Shown here: one piece after another, positions 49,001-54,286 of the stretch
Numbering within the stretch: position 1 is the first letter of the stretch
Layout: every line of letters begins with the position of its first letter
Assembly: GCF_002072105.2 (NCBI RefSeq)
Contig: NZ_MTBC01000001.1
Span: 310,001 to 374,000, forward strand
DNA from: Croceivirga radicis
Lineage (GTDB): Bacteria; Bacteroidota; Bacteroidia; Flavobacteriales; Flavobacteriaceae
Direction of reading: 5' to 3'
Length of the DNA: 64,000 nucleotides
Made by a program: the position numbers and the translations under genes
The notes under the pieces: generated by a model
What the model saw: the letters and a program-made list of their open reading frames with translations, nothing else
What the model was told of the DNA's origin: nothing
Database searches by the model: none

Positions 49001-51343
49001 TTAGCAGGTGGTAACTATTTTGTACGGGTAACAGAAACTGCAAATCCATTATGTGTAGAAGATTCTAACATAGTAACTATAGTTTCTCCAGATAGACCAT
49101 TAACAGTAGCTGCACAAGAAGTAGCCAATGTAGGTTGTTCTGATGATTTGGGTGAGATTAACGTTGTGATAGATGGTGGTTATTTACCGTACGATGTGGT
49201 TTTGACCAACACCACTACAGGTAATGTATTTACGCAAAACAATGTAGCAGCAGCCCTATTTACAGGATTAGGTGCAGGCGCATATACCATTCAAGTAACA
49301 GATAACCAAGGATGTGTTGTTTCAGATACGGAAACCCTAATTGCGCCAACGCCAATAACAGCAGGTATAACGGCTACTCCTACTATTTTACAATGTTTTG
49401 GAGATACCAATGCTTCAGTTACTGCCGTAAACCCAGTAGGTGGTGAGGGTGTTTACTTATTTGAGTTAAACTACTATGATGAAACAGGTAGTTCATTACT
49501 ATTTACCAGTGGCGCACAGAATAGCCCAACATTTAATAACTTAGGTGCTGGTGTGTATAGTATACGAGTATCCGATGGTTGGAACTGTGAGTTTGAAACT
49601 TTACAAGTAACTATAAATGAACCAGATGAGGTGGCTGCGTCTTTAGTGCAAGTATCTGCTCTTACCTGTAATAATTTAGCGGTGATAGAATTAAACGCTG
49701 TAGGTGGTAATGCACCTTATGAATACAGTGTAGATGGTGTTGTATATAGTCCTATGTCTGGTGGTGATACGCATTCTATAAATGTTTCTGCCGGTATATA
49801 CCAATACTTTGTTAGAGATAGTTTTGGTTGTGAGGCAATGATTACCAATCAAGTTTCTGTAGAAGAAGTTCCAGAATTAATGATTGATTTAGATCTTACG
49901 GCCGCAATAATAAACTGTACAGGTGAAGCAACTGCTAGAATAACTGCAAATGCATCTGGTGGTCTTGGAAACTATTCTTACGAATTGTTTACGGATGCTG
50001 CGTTGACCAATAGAATTGCTGGTCCACAAACACAAGAAAGTTTTAATAATCTAGCTACGGGTAGTTATTGGGTAAGGGTAACCAGTGTAGATTGTATTGC
50101 GGTATCTACAGAAGCAGTTATTACTGAGCCAGCTCCTTTACAGGTAGATAGAGAAGAATTTACAAACATTAGCTGTTCTGGAGAAGAAGATGGTAGTATT
50201 TATGTAGAAGTATCTGGTGGTACAGGAGAAATTTATTATGCCATTTCTCCAAATCTTAACCAATTTGATACGGACAATACCTTTACAGATTTGGCCCCTG
50301 GCATCTATGATATTATTGCTCAAGATGAGAACGGTTGTTTCTTAACCTTCCAATTTGAACTTACGGCACCAGAACCGTTAGAGGCTGAAGCTATTAATAT
50401 TGAACATGAAATTTGTTTTGAGAGCGAAGATGGTGCATTTGAACTAGCCATTACTGGCGGTACTGCTCCTTATAGTACAAGCTTAAACTCAAATGCTGCT
50501 GCAGATTTTGTACAAGACCAATTCAGTTTTGGTAATTTACCAGCTGGTACACATGTAGTATTTGTTAGAGATGCACAAGGTTGTGAAACCAATGTATTTG
50601 TAGAAATAAATCCAGGAGTTGATCTTGCTGCCACGGTAACACCTATGTACAGTTGTAGCGGTAACATACCAGATAATAACTTGGATATTGTTTTTAACGA
50701 TAGTACTGTTATGGGCAATGTACTATACGCACTAGATTCTACGGATCCTGCAAGTATGCAATTAAACGCAGACTTTACCAATATTGCGCCTGGAGAGCAT
50801 TATTTAACTATTGCGCACGAAAATGGTTGTATCAATACCATTCCATTTACAATTAACTATTATGAGCCATTGACTTTAACATTGGAATCTAATAACGTAA
50901 ATGAGATTACAGCCGTTGCCCAAGGAGGTGTAGAAGAATATACGTTCTATTTTGGTGATGTTGAAAATGGATCAGACAATACCTATTACATTAATAGAAC
51001 CGATACGTATACAGTTACCGTTGTAGACCAAAATGGTTGTGAGATGTCTGCAGAGATATTTATGGAATTCATAGATATAGAAATCCCCAATTTCTTTACC
51101 CCAGATGGTAGCGGAACTAATGATACATGGGTACCAAATAATATTCAGGGCTTCCCTAATATACTAACTATCATTTTTGACCGTTATGGTAGAGAACTCT
51201 ATAGGATGAAATTGAATGATGCTCCATGGGATGGTACATACCAGAACCAAGAGCTACCTACCGGTGATTACTGGTATGTAATTAAATTAAGAGGTGAGAA
51301 TGATGACCGTGAAATGGTTGGCCATTTTACCCTCTACAGATAA
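37013..51343 (+). CDS. Giant SprB-like surface adhesin, T9SS type-B cargo
   Basis: A 4,776-residue protein. The signal peptide ends near QSIFAQ. Residues about 30-375 are a beta-rich N-terminal domain (YAGLYWSAVY, GGISGGWTMVVVYENPNYPG). About 380-490 is a DUF11-like domain (NILLTKTVEDIGG, LDYVLTFENTGNDDAINY). From about 754 to 4680 there are some forty SprB-type repeats of 75-95 residues, each with a Cys near the start and a GTYTVxVxDxxGC-type end. Residues about 1820-2026 hold an inserted jelly-roll-like domain. The last 90 residues are the type-B sorting domain (IPNFFTPDGSGTNDTW, IFDRYGRELYRMKL). In Flavobacterium johnsoniae SprB is the mobile gliding adhesin; this protein is smaller than that one. 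It lies nine bases after a SprF gene and is followed by a second SprF gene. Confidence 0.9.
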   Translation: MSKPLLTKLLFVTLCLFTLQSIFAQVKNNFDPRYNDNLRGDLTLIGNNIVNRDDGTSTTEPEDPYNTTGFRLVYYRGRLYRVPNATANDSFDMQYIDVDNDPSTFSSSSADLNVPDTDCSRVRYAGLYWSAVYVNTNRNGIDQVRLRTPGSTNYIDINATEVLFDGQGDADFGYYSPYACYADITGLITGLANPNGEYTVANILASNGGGISGGISGGWTMVVVYENPNYPGKYITTFDGYAGIKSGESLDIPITGFTTLPAPFPVNARLGVSTLEGDNNIEGDGLAFRANMNGGFTPLGNGANPNNNFFNSNITFEDNVIMDRNPNSINTLGWDIDHFTIPNTLNNVIPNGETGAVLRASSSQDKYDIFFTSFDVEIIEPNILLTKTVEDIGGNDITGQGVNLGQLLDYVLTFENTGNDDAINYQIRDVLPINVTLDESSIVMPSGVTYTFDAPSRTITFNVPDSLVEEFDPASTIRMRVQVAENCFDFINACSDLIENLAYSTYRGAINSATITDDPSVTDFDNCGFVTPGATNFLLDDLENCDYSRTVLLCGEDVLLDSGDNFDNYIWYIDENGDRLIDAGDTVITDADSDNDPSTIVVTEPGVYIVDKQVADPCKGFQEIITVELFGQTQSNPITALINDTTNTVEGNILVCPDDGEELPEIFLCGLNDVEPIQINIPDAVSIVWQQLDEASCAEANTDCANKNNTCTWNQVETGFTYNASDAGQFRLQINYEDGCFSRFYFNVFKNPLDPQVETQDIMCGVDGFIRVTNMPVNYEYQLVNDATNAIITPYSAGQGPEFPIDQNGAYRVEMRQIGVTGGCEFVLDNIGIRERNVSITTDINNVSCNGLGSINVSLLDADVQYYYSLIQGGTEVDSFGPSDDNNYTFENKAAGDYTVRVTTDAGCDLTQDVTILDESDLELEAVISQHISCREGNIQMNSTGGQTPHTYAIYEFVDESGTTVTSYSDPSNVPNSEFQTSVIFDILIPGTYTFVVVDRNNCFAFSNPVEIVLVPSVEYTTSSQDESCFGANDGSININLVTSNGYNVTYYLEDENGNQLASNNSGQFLNLAQGDYDVIIDQRKGNTQCDFVESFTIGGPTSAVTGDIALIQDYTCLQNGIIEAQNVTGGDAPYEYSIDGVNFVSGVGAERFSNLTDGTYRITIRDANNCTFITDPITLLPLNPPTDLDFTASAVTCPDNTSNVTATVTAGTAPFVFEIIAPSSVTPDSASGSTATFNNLSPDTYNFRVTDSRGCVYTETFTIAPITPINVIGQLESNISCLNATDGEARFMVNGFSTNYNYTITGPQTFNGTNETNTTIDLTNLAAGTYTISVTDNTTNCTDTASVTVEAPTAQLAISIVETQPTCITDGSVAVTASGGWGSYTYTLTNPDTTVFGTNTTGSFNGLTQTGQYTVQVEDANGCIVPGNFTLNAAIAPVLELVPNDFCYDNTTGLTLTANVTSGGDGNFEYSINGGAFSSNNSFINLSAGTYTVTVQDGKSCTDTETITINPQLTVTATASNITACATSTTVDITAAGGDGNYVYAVVLTGTTPAATDFSTTNPTTVNATGTYDVYVRDNSGNTDYCEAVDTIVINQDPALNLSISNTAILCSGDASSTLTVTITGGEGPYTYSIDNGATYQPENTFDNLAAGSYHVRVRDANTCEIDQINNISEPLPLSASAAVAQLAECNPSGAEIRITNVIGGTAPYTYSFDGGTTYGASSIENLLPGDHTLFVRDANNCTYPMTVTVQPEPTPPNATATVDYECDGEGIITITPDSADFDYTYLIDGTPNTPDTSNIFNNVPTGNHTITVNYTSNIAPTPSILLTENFGAGANTPISEIDPAYCYEPQDGSTSLCGFGTDTHIQDGEYSVTNLIVNPYGSWRSPSDHSGLANGRFLAINVGGVAGVGGIVYQKTGVEVIPNQDIEISLWAFNLLRTGSTGGDPSIEIQLVDGSGTIIASTTTGNIPKNSNANDWQNYTVNLNPGANANLDIVIRTNSAVTQGNDIAIDDIQALQYPEACPSSITLDVLVEEGNELAASITNFTNISCNTGSDGAITFQVENFDTTNGYEYQVNGGGYITTTNASVTLPNLTANTYVIDVRDINDNSCAIQLTQVLTEPTLVEVTATLDAQVTCTAGATITANATGGTPNYTYQLEDNAGTPITNFDFATNGTNTVFSDLAAGTYIVRARDTNGCEDVIDSPIVVNAPAVLTFITTATACYSGANDGQVIVNVTAGNGDYLFSLNGGPFIAPVPSTLTTYTFDNLGPGTYTVDVIDASGCTAPQQSVTITDQLVANAVLNQDLTCLVDAQVTINTTGGSGTYSYEWSNDGGTTYNTTGFTGNVFTTNVAGTYQFQVTDTTSPTSCSVVTNTVTITPAVQPVISSVTPTHILCHGESTGALDVVIDTSIGVPPYVINVVETGSGTIYNTQTTGLPAGDYQVTITDDKGCVSNPFLVTINQPDVIDYDVDSQPITCDNIGGNTIPGSISIENTTGGTAEYTYYLTGNNGFTDSHTTTASNRDYTFTILEFGIYQIDVVDANGCAAFTTEIIASPPTDLDITVNTTPTNCTDGGTAIVEVDPALTTGSGSYEFGILETITFPYTTNWFSNGTNIITFSSADPDTGTYLTPGITYTFVVHDLVTDCYYFKEADTPIDTPSNLTNTLDVVANVSCTGAADGNVTFTFDNYDVGATAIDYEIFYQQSNDPITPMPINGSSPVSGPVTPVTISNLGPLAPGEYYILLTEVGGANAGCSVFGGEFTIRESVNLLSVDVTSPTNDNCNLNAGVITATGRFGTAPYEYQYLPDTAAAPLATDAGWTTNTSANVEAGDYIVYVKDAYACIQQAPITVLEDVRPEITLAIVDECVAEGSFEVLVTLDNPAAANAPFQISINGGAYQNFTFNASNEYTVTGLSSGLTQTINVRDVNGCEDSDTIDIYPPLQFNARLTTALDCEPAPANNAEITIDVLAGSGSYDYAIDGPGTVDQAQTNMVGSSVVWTDASVAGDYDITVYDTSTAIPYCLGTITVNVPAAVQPVFTHTPTDVTCNGGADGTIQLFETNTGINPLTYTISPAVGSFNSTTLTFENLPAGTYTVTGTGTNDCELVINNIVIDEPTPVSIDTVTTTDFLCTNGNNENNATISVDAITGGSGTYVRYEFIEEDDPNTVPVETPVIVQNGNNPVLTVTDFAGGVYTINVYDSAGCMDSTTATIVPFDELQTATAAITNPLSCSPGSDGEITITVTSTANDVNQYEYSIDNGATWQNTGNSATPNVFGGLTAGTYNFLVRHLVTGCTISTSETLTDPNTFTIDVDVVSDVICFGTATGEVTFELIDATYTSGFSWEIFNTNGTPTNQGDDTSEGTGSIATTGPTAGINLPAGSYYVVITQDNFPTCENTQAFTIAGPNAAITANHTTTPITCMSALLDDGSITITNVQGGWGGYTYFVGADGVIPTATDFVTNASFGNLTAGTYDAWVRDSEGCEQLVQDDIVLTNPTPIQATLLVTNDNCTNFEGELEVVGIPVTDPVSGGQGSNYTYQLFRNGTAFGSPQTSTTFINLGEGNYEVVVLDQWGCTSTTNAELLYDEMNISTTVDKQIDCSITPAGTITVNVNGGSGNYNFEMTVPNTGAVINQNTGTFNNLTEVGVYTFVVTDTDTNNPVCTRTITQELVAPSTTTLDTPIVSDVSCFGLADGSITVVLAATAPGINEDAPYSYNLYDNTGVLITGPQPNPTFTGLAAGFYQIEAVSAKECASVRTTVEVEQPTALSATEMVTAFACAPDNSVNTATLTITATGGTSAYLYSIDGTNYQTQNTFEIIDNGTVQTITYYVRDANGCPFTDSVTVNPINTFSATVAQDVQISCAVSEEVTITVNDNGDVSNVYTFELLPIGNTAATLTGTPAYNQASFELTEVGSYTFRVTDTATGCYFDTTAYEIAPYDTIDVIATATAQSICYGDTSGEITIDVSGYNGTYDYTVYNQDGTATAINGSGNTTTNPLVITGLAGGNYFVRVTETANPLCVEDSNIVTIVSPDRPLTVAAQEVANVGCSDDLGEINVVIDGGYLPYDVVLTNTTTGNVFTQNNVAAALFTGLGAGAYTIQVTDNQGCVVSDTETLIAPTPITAGITATPTILQCFGDTNASVTAVNPVGGEGVYLFELNYYDETGSSLLFTSGAQNSPTFNNLGAGVYSIRVSDGWNCEFETLQVTINEPDEVAASLVQVSALTCNNLAVIELNAVGGNAPYEYSVDGVVYSPMSGGDTHSINVSAGIYQYFVRDSFGCEAMITNQVSVEEVPELMIDLDLTAAIINCTGEATARITANASGGLGNYSYELFTDAALTNRIAGPQTQESFNNLATGSYWVRVTSVDCIAVSTEAVITEPAPLQVDREEFTNISCSGEEDGSIYVEVSGGTGEIYYAISPNLNQFDTDNTFTDLAPGIYDIIAQDENGCFLTFQFELTAPEPLEAEAINIEHEICFESEDGAFELAITGGTAPYSTSLNSNAAADFVQDQFSFGNLPAGTHVVFVRDAQGCETNVFVEINPGVDLAATVTPMYSCSGNIPDNNLDIVFNDSTVMGNVLYALDSTDPASMQLNADFTNIAPGEHYLTIAHENGCINTIPFTINYYEPLTLTLESNNVNEITAVAQGGVEEYTFYFGDVENGSDNTYYINRTDTYTVTVVDQNGCEMSAEIFMEFIDIEIPNFFTPDGSGTNDTWVPNNIQGFPNILTIIFDRYGRELYRMKLNDAPWDGTYQNQELPTGDYWYVIKLRGENDDREMVGHFTLYR
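39275..51050 (+). repeat. Block of about 40 divergent SprB-type repeats
   Basis: By eye I count 40 to 44 repeats ending in a G-x-Y-x-V-x-D-x(2-6)-C pattern, for example GTYRITIRDANNC, GSYHVRVRDANTC and GTYDAWVRDSEGC. The repeats differ clearly in sequence, so this is an old expansion and not a recent tandem duplication. The paired Cys residues suggest disulfides that stiffen a long fibre. The block is interrupted by a different domain at 42470-43090. Confidence 0.85.
42470..43090 (+). other. Jelly-roll (MAM/CBM-like) domain inserted in the SprB repeats
   Basis: Residues about 1820-2026 of the adhesin break the repeat pattern: ILLTENFGAGANTP, AYCYEPQDGSTSLCGF, SDHSGLANGRFLAINVGG, IEISLWAFNLLRTGS, DIVIRTNSAVTQGNDIAIDD. 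This has the order of a beta-sandwich ligand-binding module found in Bacteroidota surface proteins. It is a candidate for the actual binding site of the adhesin. The fold assignment is inferred. Confidence 0.6.
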
Positions 51344-51371
51344 AGACAGACATAAGTTAACCTACAGAGTG

Positions 51372-52325
51372 ATGAAAAAGACCCAAATCTTAATCCTACT
51401 TCTCTGCGTTTGCCTAGGTGCCAGCGCACAAGAACTAACCTTACCCCAGCATTCCCAATACAATGCGGATAATCCATTTTTAATCTCACCTGTATATGCA
51501 GGTATAGGAGACCACATTAAAGTGCGTTTAAACGGCTTAACGCAATGGGTGGGTATAGAAGATGCTCCAGATACCCAAACGTTAGCTGCAGACGCTAGAA
51601 TTGGCGATAGATCGGGTTTAGGTATGTTTATATATAATGACAGTAATGGTTTTACACGCCAAAGAGGTGCTAGGGTATCTTTTGCACACCATTTAACTTT
51701 GGATAGGTACGAGGACGAATTTTTGTCTTTTGGAATTTCTTACAACTTTAACCAGTTTAGAATTGATGTAGAAAACTTTCAAGAAGAAAACGGCGAATTA
51801 CCTACAGATGATAAATCTACGACCAACCATAACTTTGATGTAGGGGTACTGTATAGAATAAACAAATTTTTCATCAGCCTAAACGCGGCCAATTTACTAC
51901 CAAAGAACCTAGAGAATTTTAATCCGGTTTTTGAACCAAATACACTCCGTAATTATTACGCTTATGCTGGGTATGCCTTTTCTAAGAACAAAAACAGTAA
52001 ATTAGAAATAGAACCATCCATTTTCTTTCAATGGTTCGAAAGTGATGGCCGTTCGGTGACCGATTTAAATGCAAAATTTAGATTTCATAATTTCGAAGAC
52101 TACTATTACCTAGGGTTAACCTATCGTTTTTTGAACGATGCAAACCAACCACTTACTCCATTATATCTTTCGCCAATGGCAGGATTAAAAAAGAACAACC
52201 TTTATTTTGGTTACTCTTATCAAATCTTAACCAATGAAATATCTGGATACAATATTGGTACCCATGTAGTTACCGTAGGCATGGATTTGTTCCAAGGTAT
52301 CAGTAACTGTAGATGTACGTATTAA
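51372..52325 (+). CDS. PorP/SprF family T9SS membrane protein
   Basis: A 317-residue protein starting MKKTQILILLLCVC, with a signal peptide ending ASAQ; 26 codons further upstream overlap the adhesin gene and were rejected. It has the typical SprF features LPQHSQYNADNPFLISPVYA, LNGLTQWVGIEDAPDTQ and IGDRSGLGMFIYNDSNGF, and a beta-strand barrel to the end. It starts 28 bases after the adhesin stop. In F. johnsoniae SprF is encoded next to sprB and is needed for SprB secretion; this gene has the same place and probable role. No terminator hairpin was seen after it. Confidence 0.92.
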   Translation: MKKTQILILLLCVCLGASAQELTLPQHSQYNADNPFLISPVYAGIGDHIKVRLNGLTQWVGIEDAPDTQTLAADARIGDRSGLGMFIYNDSNGFTRQRGARVSFAHHLTLDRYEDEFLSFGISYNFNQFRIDVENFQEENGELPTDDKSTTNHNFDVGVLYRINKFFISLNAANLLPKNLENFNPVFEPNTLRNYYAYAGYAFSKNKNSKLEIEPSIFFQWFESDGRSVTDLNAKFRFHNFEDYYYLGLTYRFLNDANQPLTPLYLSPMAGLKKNNLYFGYSYQILTNEISGYNIGTHVVTVGMDLFQGISNCRCTY

Positions 52326-52342
52326 TTCTACCGTAATTAGCT

Positions 52343-52350
52343 TAATTTTG
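52343..52350 (+). promoter_or_regulatory. -7 element of folB
   Basis: TAATTTTG, a perfect TAnnTTTG, 19 bases before the folB ATG and 18 bases after the stop of the preceding SprF gene. Confidence 0.55.
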
Positions 52351-52369
52351 CCGCATATTTAAATACGCT

Positions 52370-52729
52370 ATGGGTAAGATTAGATTAAATAATATTAGGG
52401 TACACGCCAATCATGGTTGCTTACAAGAAGAAGGTATTATTGGCAGTGATTATCGCGTAGATTTATCGGTTACCGCAAATTTAAAAGATGCCGCACATAG
52501 CGATAAATTATCTGAAACCGTAGACTATGTACACCTTAACAACATAGTTAAAGAAGAAATGGCCATAAAATCCAAATTATTGGAACATGTTGCCAAAAGG
52601 ATATTGGATAGAATCTTTACCGAAATACCCATGGTCCTAGATGCAGAAATAGCTGTATCTAAGATAAATCCGCCAATAGGGGGAGACGTAGAAAGTGTTA
52701 CAGTAGAATTGTTTCGTAAAAACGAATAA
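52370..52729 (+). CDS. folB: Dihydroneopterin aldolase
   Basis: A 119-residue enzyme of folate synthesis that splits dihydroneopterin to 6-hydroxymethyl-dihydropterin and glycolaldehyde. NIRVHANHGCLQEEGIIGSD carries the conserved glutamate, SETVDYVHLNNIV is the pterin-binding segment, and SKINPPIGGDVESV holds the catalytic lysine. The length is normal for the family. It stands alone between the T9SS operon and tRNA-Cys, with its own -7 element. Confidence 0.95.
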   Translation: MGKIRLNNIRVHANHGCLQEEGIIGSDYRVDLSVTANLKDAAHSDKLSETVDYVHLNNIVKEEMAIKSKLLEHVAKRILDRIFTEIPMVLDAEIAVSKINPPIGGDVESVTVELFRKNE

Positions 52730-52737
52730 AATCTATC

Positions 52738-52768
52738 TTGCAAAGCTAAATTTATTGAGGTACATTTG
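52738..52768 (+). promoter_or_regulatory. Full -33/-7 promoter of tRNA-Cys
   Basis: TTG (52738-52740), a 20-base spacer, then TACATTTG (52761-52768), matching the Bacteroidota TTG-N(19-21)-TAnnTTTG layout. Its end is 10 bases before the mature tRNA 5' end. This is the clearest promoter in the window. Confidence 0.8.
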
Positions 52769-52778
52769 CAGCCTTAAT

Positions 52779-52849
52779 GGCATCGTGGCCGAGCGGCTAG
52801 GCAGAGCTCTGCAAAAGCTTGTACAACGGTTCGAATCCGTTCGATGCCT
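52779..52849 (+). tRNA. tRNA-Cys (anticodon GCA)
   Basis: The acceptor stem GGCATCG (52779-52785) pairs with CGATGCC (52842-52848). The D-arm is GCC..GGC. The anticodon stem GAGCT/AGCTT has loop CTGCAAA and anticodon GCA at 52811-52813. The T-arm AACGG-TTCGAAT-CCGTT is perfect. The discriminator base is T, as usual for tRNA-Cys. The CCA end is not encoded. Confidence 0.96.
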
Positions 52850-52856
52850 CTTCAAC

Positions 52857-52890
52857 AAAAAAGCCTTCCAAAATGGAAGGCTTTTTTTAT
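52857..52890. terminator. Bidirectional terminator between tRNA-Cys and the LysE gene
   Basis: AGCCTTCCA (52862-52870), loop AAA, TGGAAGGCT (52874-52882), flanked by A- and T-runs. It serves the tRNA on the plus strand and the GIN-LysE operon on the minus strand. Confidence 0.92.
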
Positions 52891-53543
52891 TTTATACGTT
52901 CTATACTATCCTGAACATTAAATTTTTCCTTTGGTAAAAATCCTTTGGTTATCAACACAATTCCGCAAATCATTAAAACAACACCCAATCCCTTTTTTAC
53001 CAACCTAATACGTTTTGGTGTTAACTTCTTTTTTAACTGTTTTGCCAACAAAATTTTAATGACGTCTACCAAAAAATAAGTTAGGATCATAGTAGTAAAA
53101 AAGGCAATTAACCTATTTTCATCGTTCTCCATACTTGGACCAACAACAATTAGAACACCTAACCAAAATACAAGTACCCCTATATTAATAAAATTCAGTA
53201 AAAAACCTTTAACAATTAAAACAAGATAACTTCCTTTTAGTTTTTTAGACTCTTTCTTTTTAGTTTCTTTTTTTACATAAACTACAATGCCGTAAACCAA
53301 TAAAATCATACCTCCAAAAACATAGAGTCCAGGTTCATTACTTAAATTTTCTAACAACTGAAAACTTGAGAAATAGGCAATGAATATAAATAAGATATCT
53401 GCTAAGATTACACCCAGGTCTACGGCTATTGCCGCCCTAAAACCTTTAGTTGCCCCGGTTTCTAACAAAACAAAGAAAACTGGACCAATCATAAAACTTA
53501 GTAAGATACCTAAGGGAATAGCTGTTTGTATATCTTCTAACAT
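52887..53543 (-). CDS. LysE family amino-acid exporter
   Basis: A 218-residue inner-membrane protein with about six helices. The N-terminal AIPLGILLSFMIGPVFFVLL has the glycine-proline pattern of LysE/RhtB exporters, and GATKGFRAAIAVDLGVILAD follows it. A lysine-rich loop (KKETKKKESKKLKGSY) lies near the middle. The substrate is not predictable. It starts eight bases after the GIN-domain gene and ends in the shared terminator. Confidence 0.87.
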   Translation of the reverse strand: MLEDIQTAIPLGILLSFMIGPVFFVLLETGATKGFRAAIAVDLGVILADILFIFIAYFSSFQLLENLSNEPGLYVFGGMILLVYGIVVYVKKETKKKESKKLKGSYLVLIVKGFLLNFINIGVLVFWLGVLIVVGPSMENDENRLIAFFTTMILTYFLVDVIKILLAKQLKKKLTPKRIRLVKKGLGVVLMICGIVLITKGFLPKEKFNVQDSIERIK

Positions 53544-53551
53544 AAATAATT

Positions 53552-54235
53552 TTACTCTACACGCTCTATTTTACCTCCAAAGACTGTTTTCTGGTCCATT
53601 TTTTTAGGATTTCCATAGACTAAAACGGTGCCACCGGCTTTTACGTTGGCCTGCACATAATCTGTTGCATAGATAGCGGCTGTACCGCCCGCATTAACGC
53701 TTATTGTGGTGAGTTTACTTTTAAATACTTTACCCGTATAGGTACCTCCCGTATTTATTGTAATATCTTGATTGTTAGTAAAACCCTTTACAATAACATC
53801 TCCTCCGGTAACCGCTTTAACTAGTAATTGTTCCGTTTGGCAATTAAGATTAACCTCGCCACCTTCTTGGGCCCTAATTTCTAATAGATCTTGTACAAAA
53901 ATATCTTTAGATTTAATTAATGCGTCTTCGTTTACATCTATAAGTTTTAATTCTTGGTTGTAATGTACATCCACAAAAGTTCTATAACCACTAAAAATCT
54001 TTTCTAATTCCATGCGAATTTTTAAGATTCCGTCATTATTAACAATTACCACCTTCTGTGTGTTTTCTCCGGTAATTACCGCTTTATTACTAGAAGATCT
54101 TATAAGATTTACAGAAATTCCATCAAAAGCTTTGATTTCTGTAAATTCATCTAAATCTATGGTAATATCTTGGTCTTGGGCCAGTGTATTATAATATAAC
54201 AATAACACTAGAAATAAAGAAAAGTAGGTTTTCAT
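53552..54235 (-). CDS. GIN domain (DUF2807) secreted protein
   Basis: A 227-residue protein with a signal peptide (MKTYFSLFLVLLLYYNTLAQ). The rest is the repetitive beta-helix-like GIN auto-transporter-adhesin domain: FTEIKAFDGISVNLIRSSS at the start and AGGTVLVYGNP at the end, with short turns of the type VKAVTGGDVIVKGF. Such proteins are common in Bacteroidota and lack a proven role. It is the first gene of an operon with the LysE gene. Confidence 0.85.
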   Translation of the reverse strand: MKTYFSLFLVLLLYYNTLAQDQDITIDLDEFTEIKAFDGISVNLIRSSSNKAVITGENTQKVVIVNNDGILKIRMELEKIFSGYRTFVDVHYNQELKLIDVNEDALIKSKDIFVQDLLEIRAQEGGEVNLNCQTEQLLVKAVTGGDVIVKGFTNNQDITINTGGTYTGKVFKSKLTTISVNAGGTAAIYATDYVQANVKAGGTVLVYGNPKKMDQKTVFGGKIERVE

Positions 54236-54286
54236 TTTTATTTAGTATTGATTCTCAAATACATAAACTGTTCCAAAACTAAAAAA

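Noticed and set aside
39275-51050. Long open frames on the minus strand across the SprB repeat block.
   Set aside because: They are short, repetitive shadows caused by the Thr/Gly/Asn-rich composition of the adhesin gene and have no motifs or starts of their own.
51294-51371. An N-terminal extension of the second SprF overlapping the adhesin gene.
   Set aside because: The signal peptide begins at ATG 51372; the extension would precede it and has no protein character.
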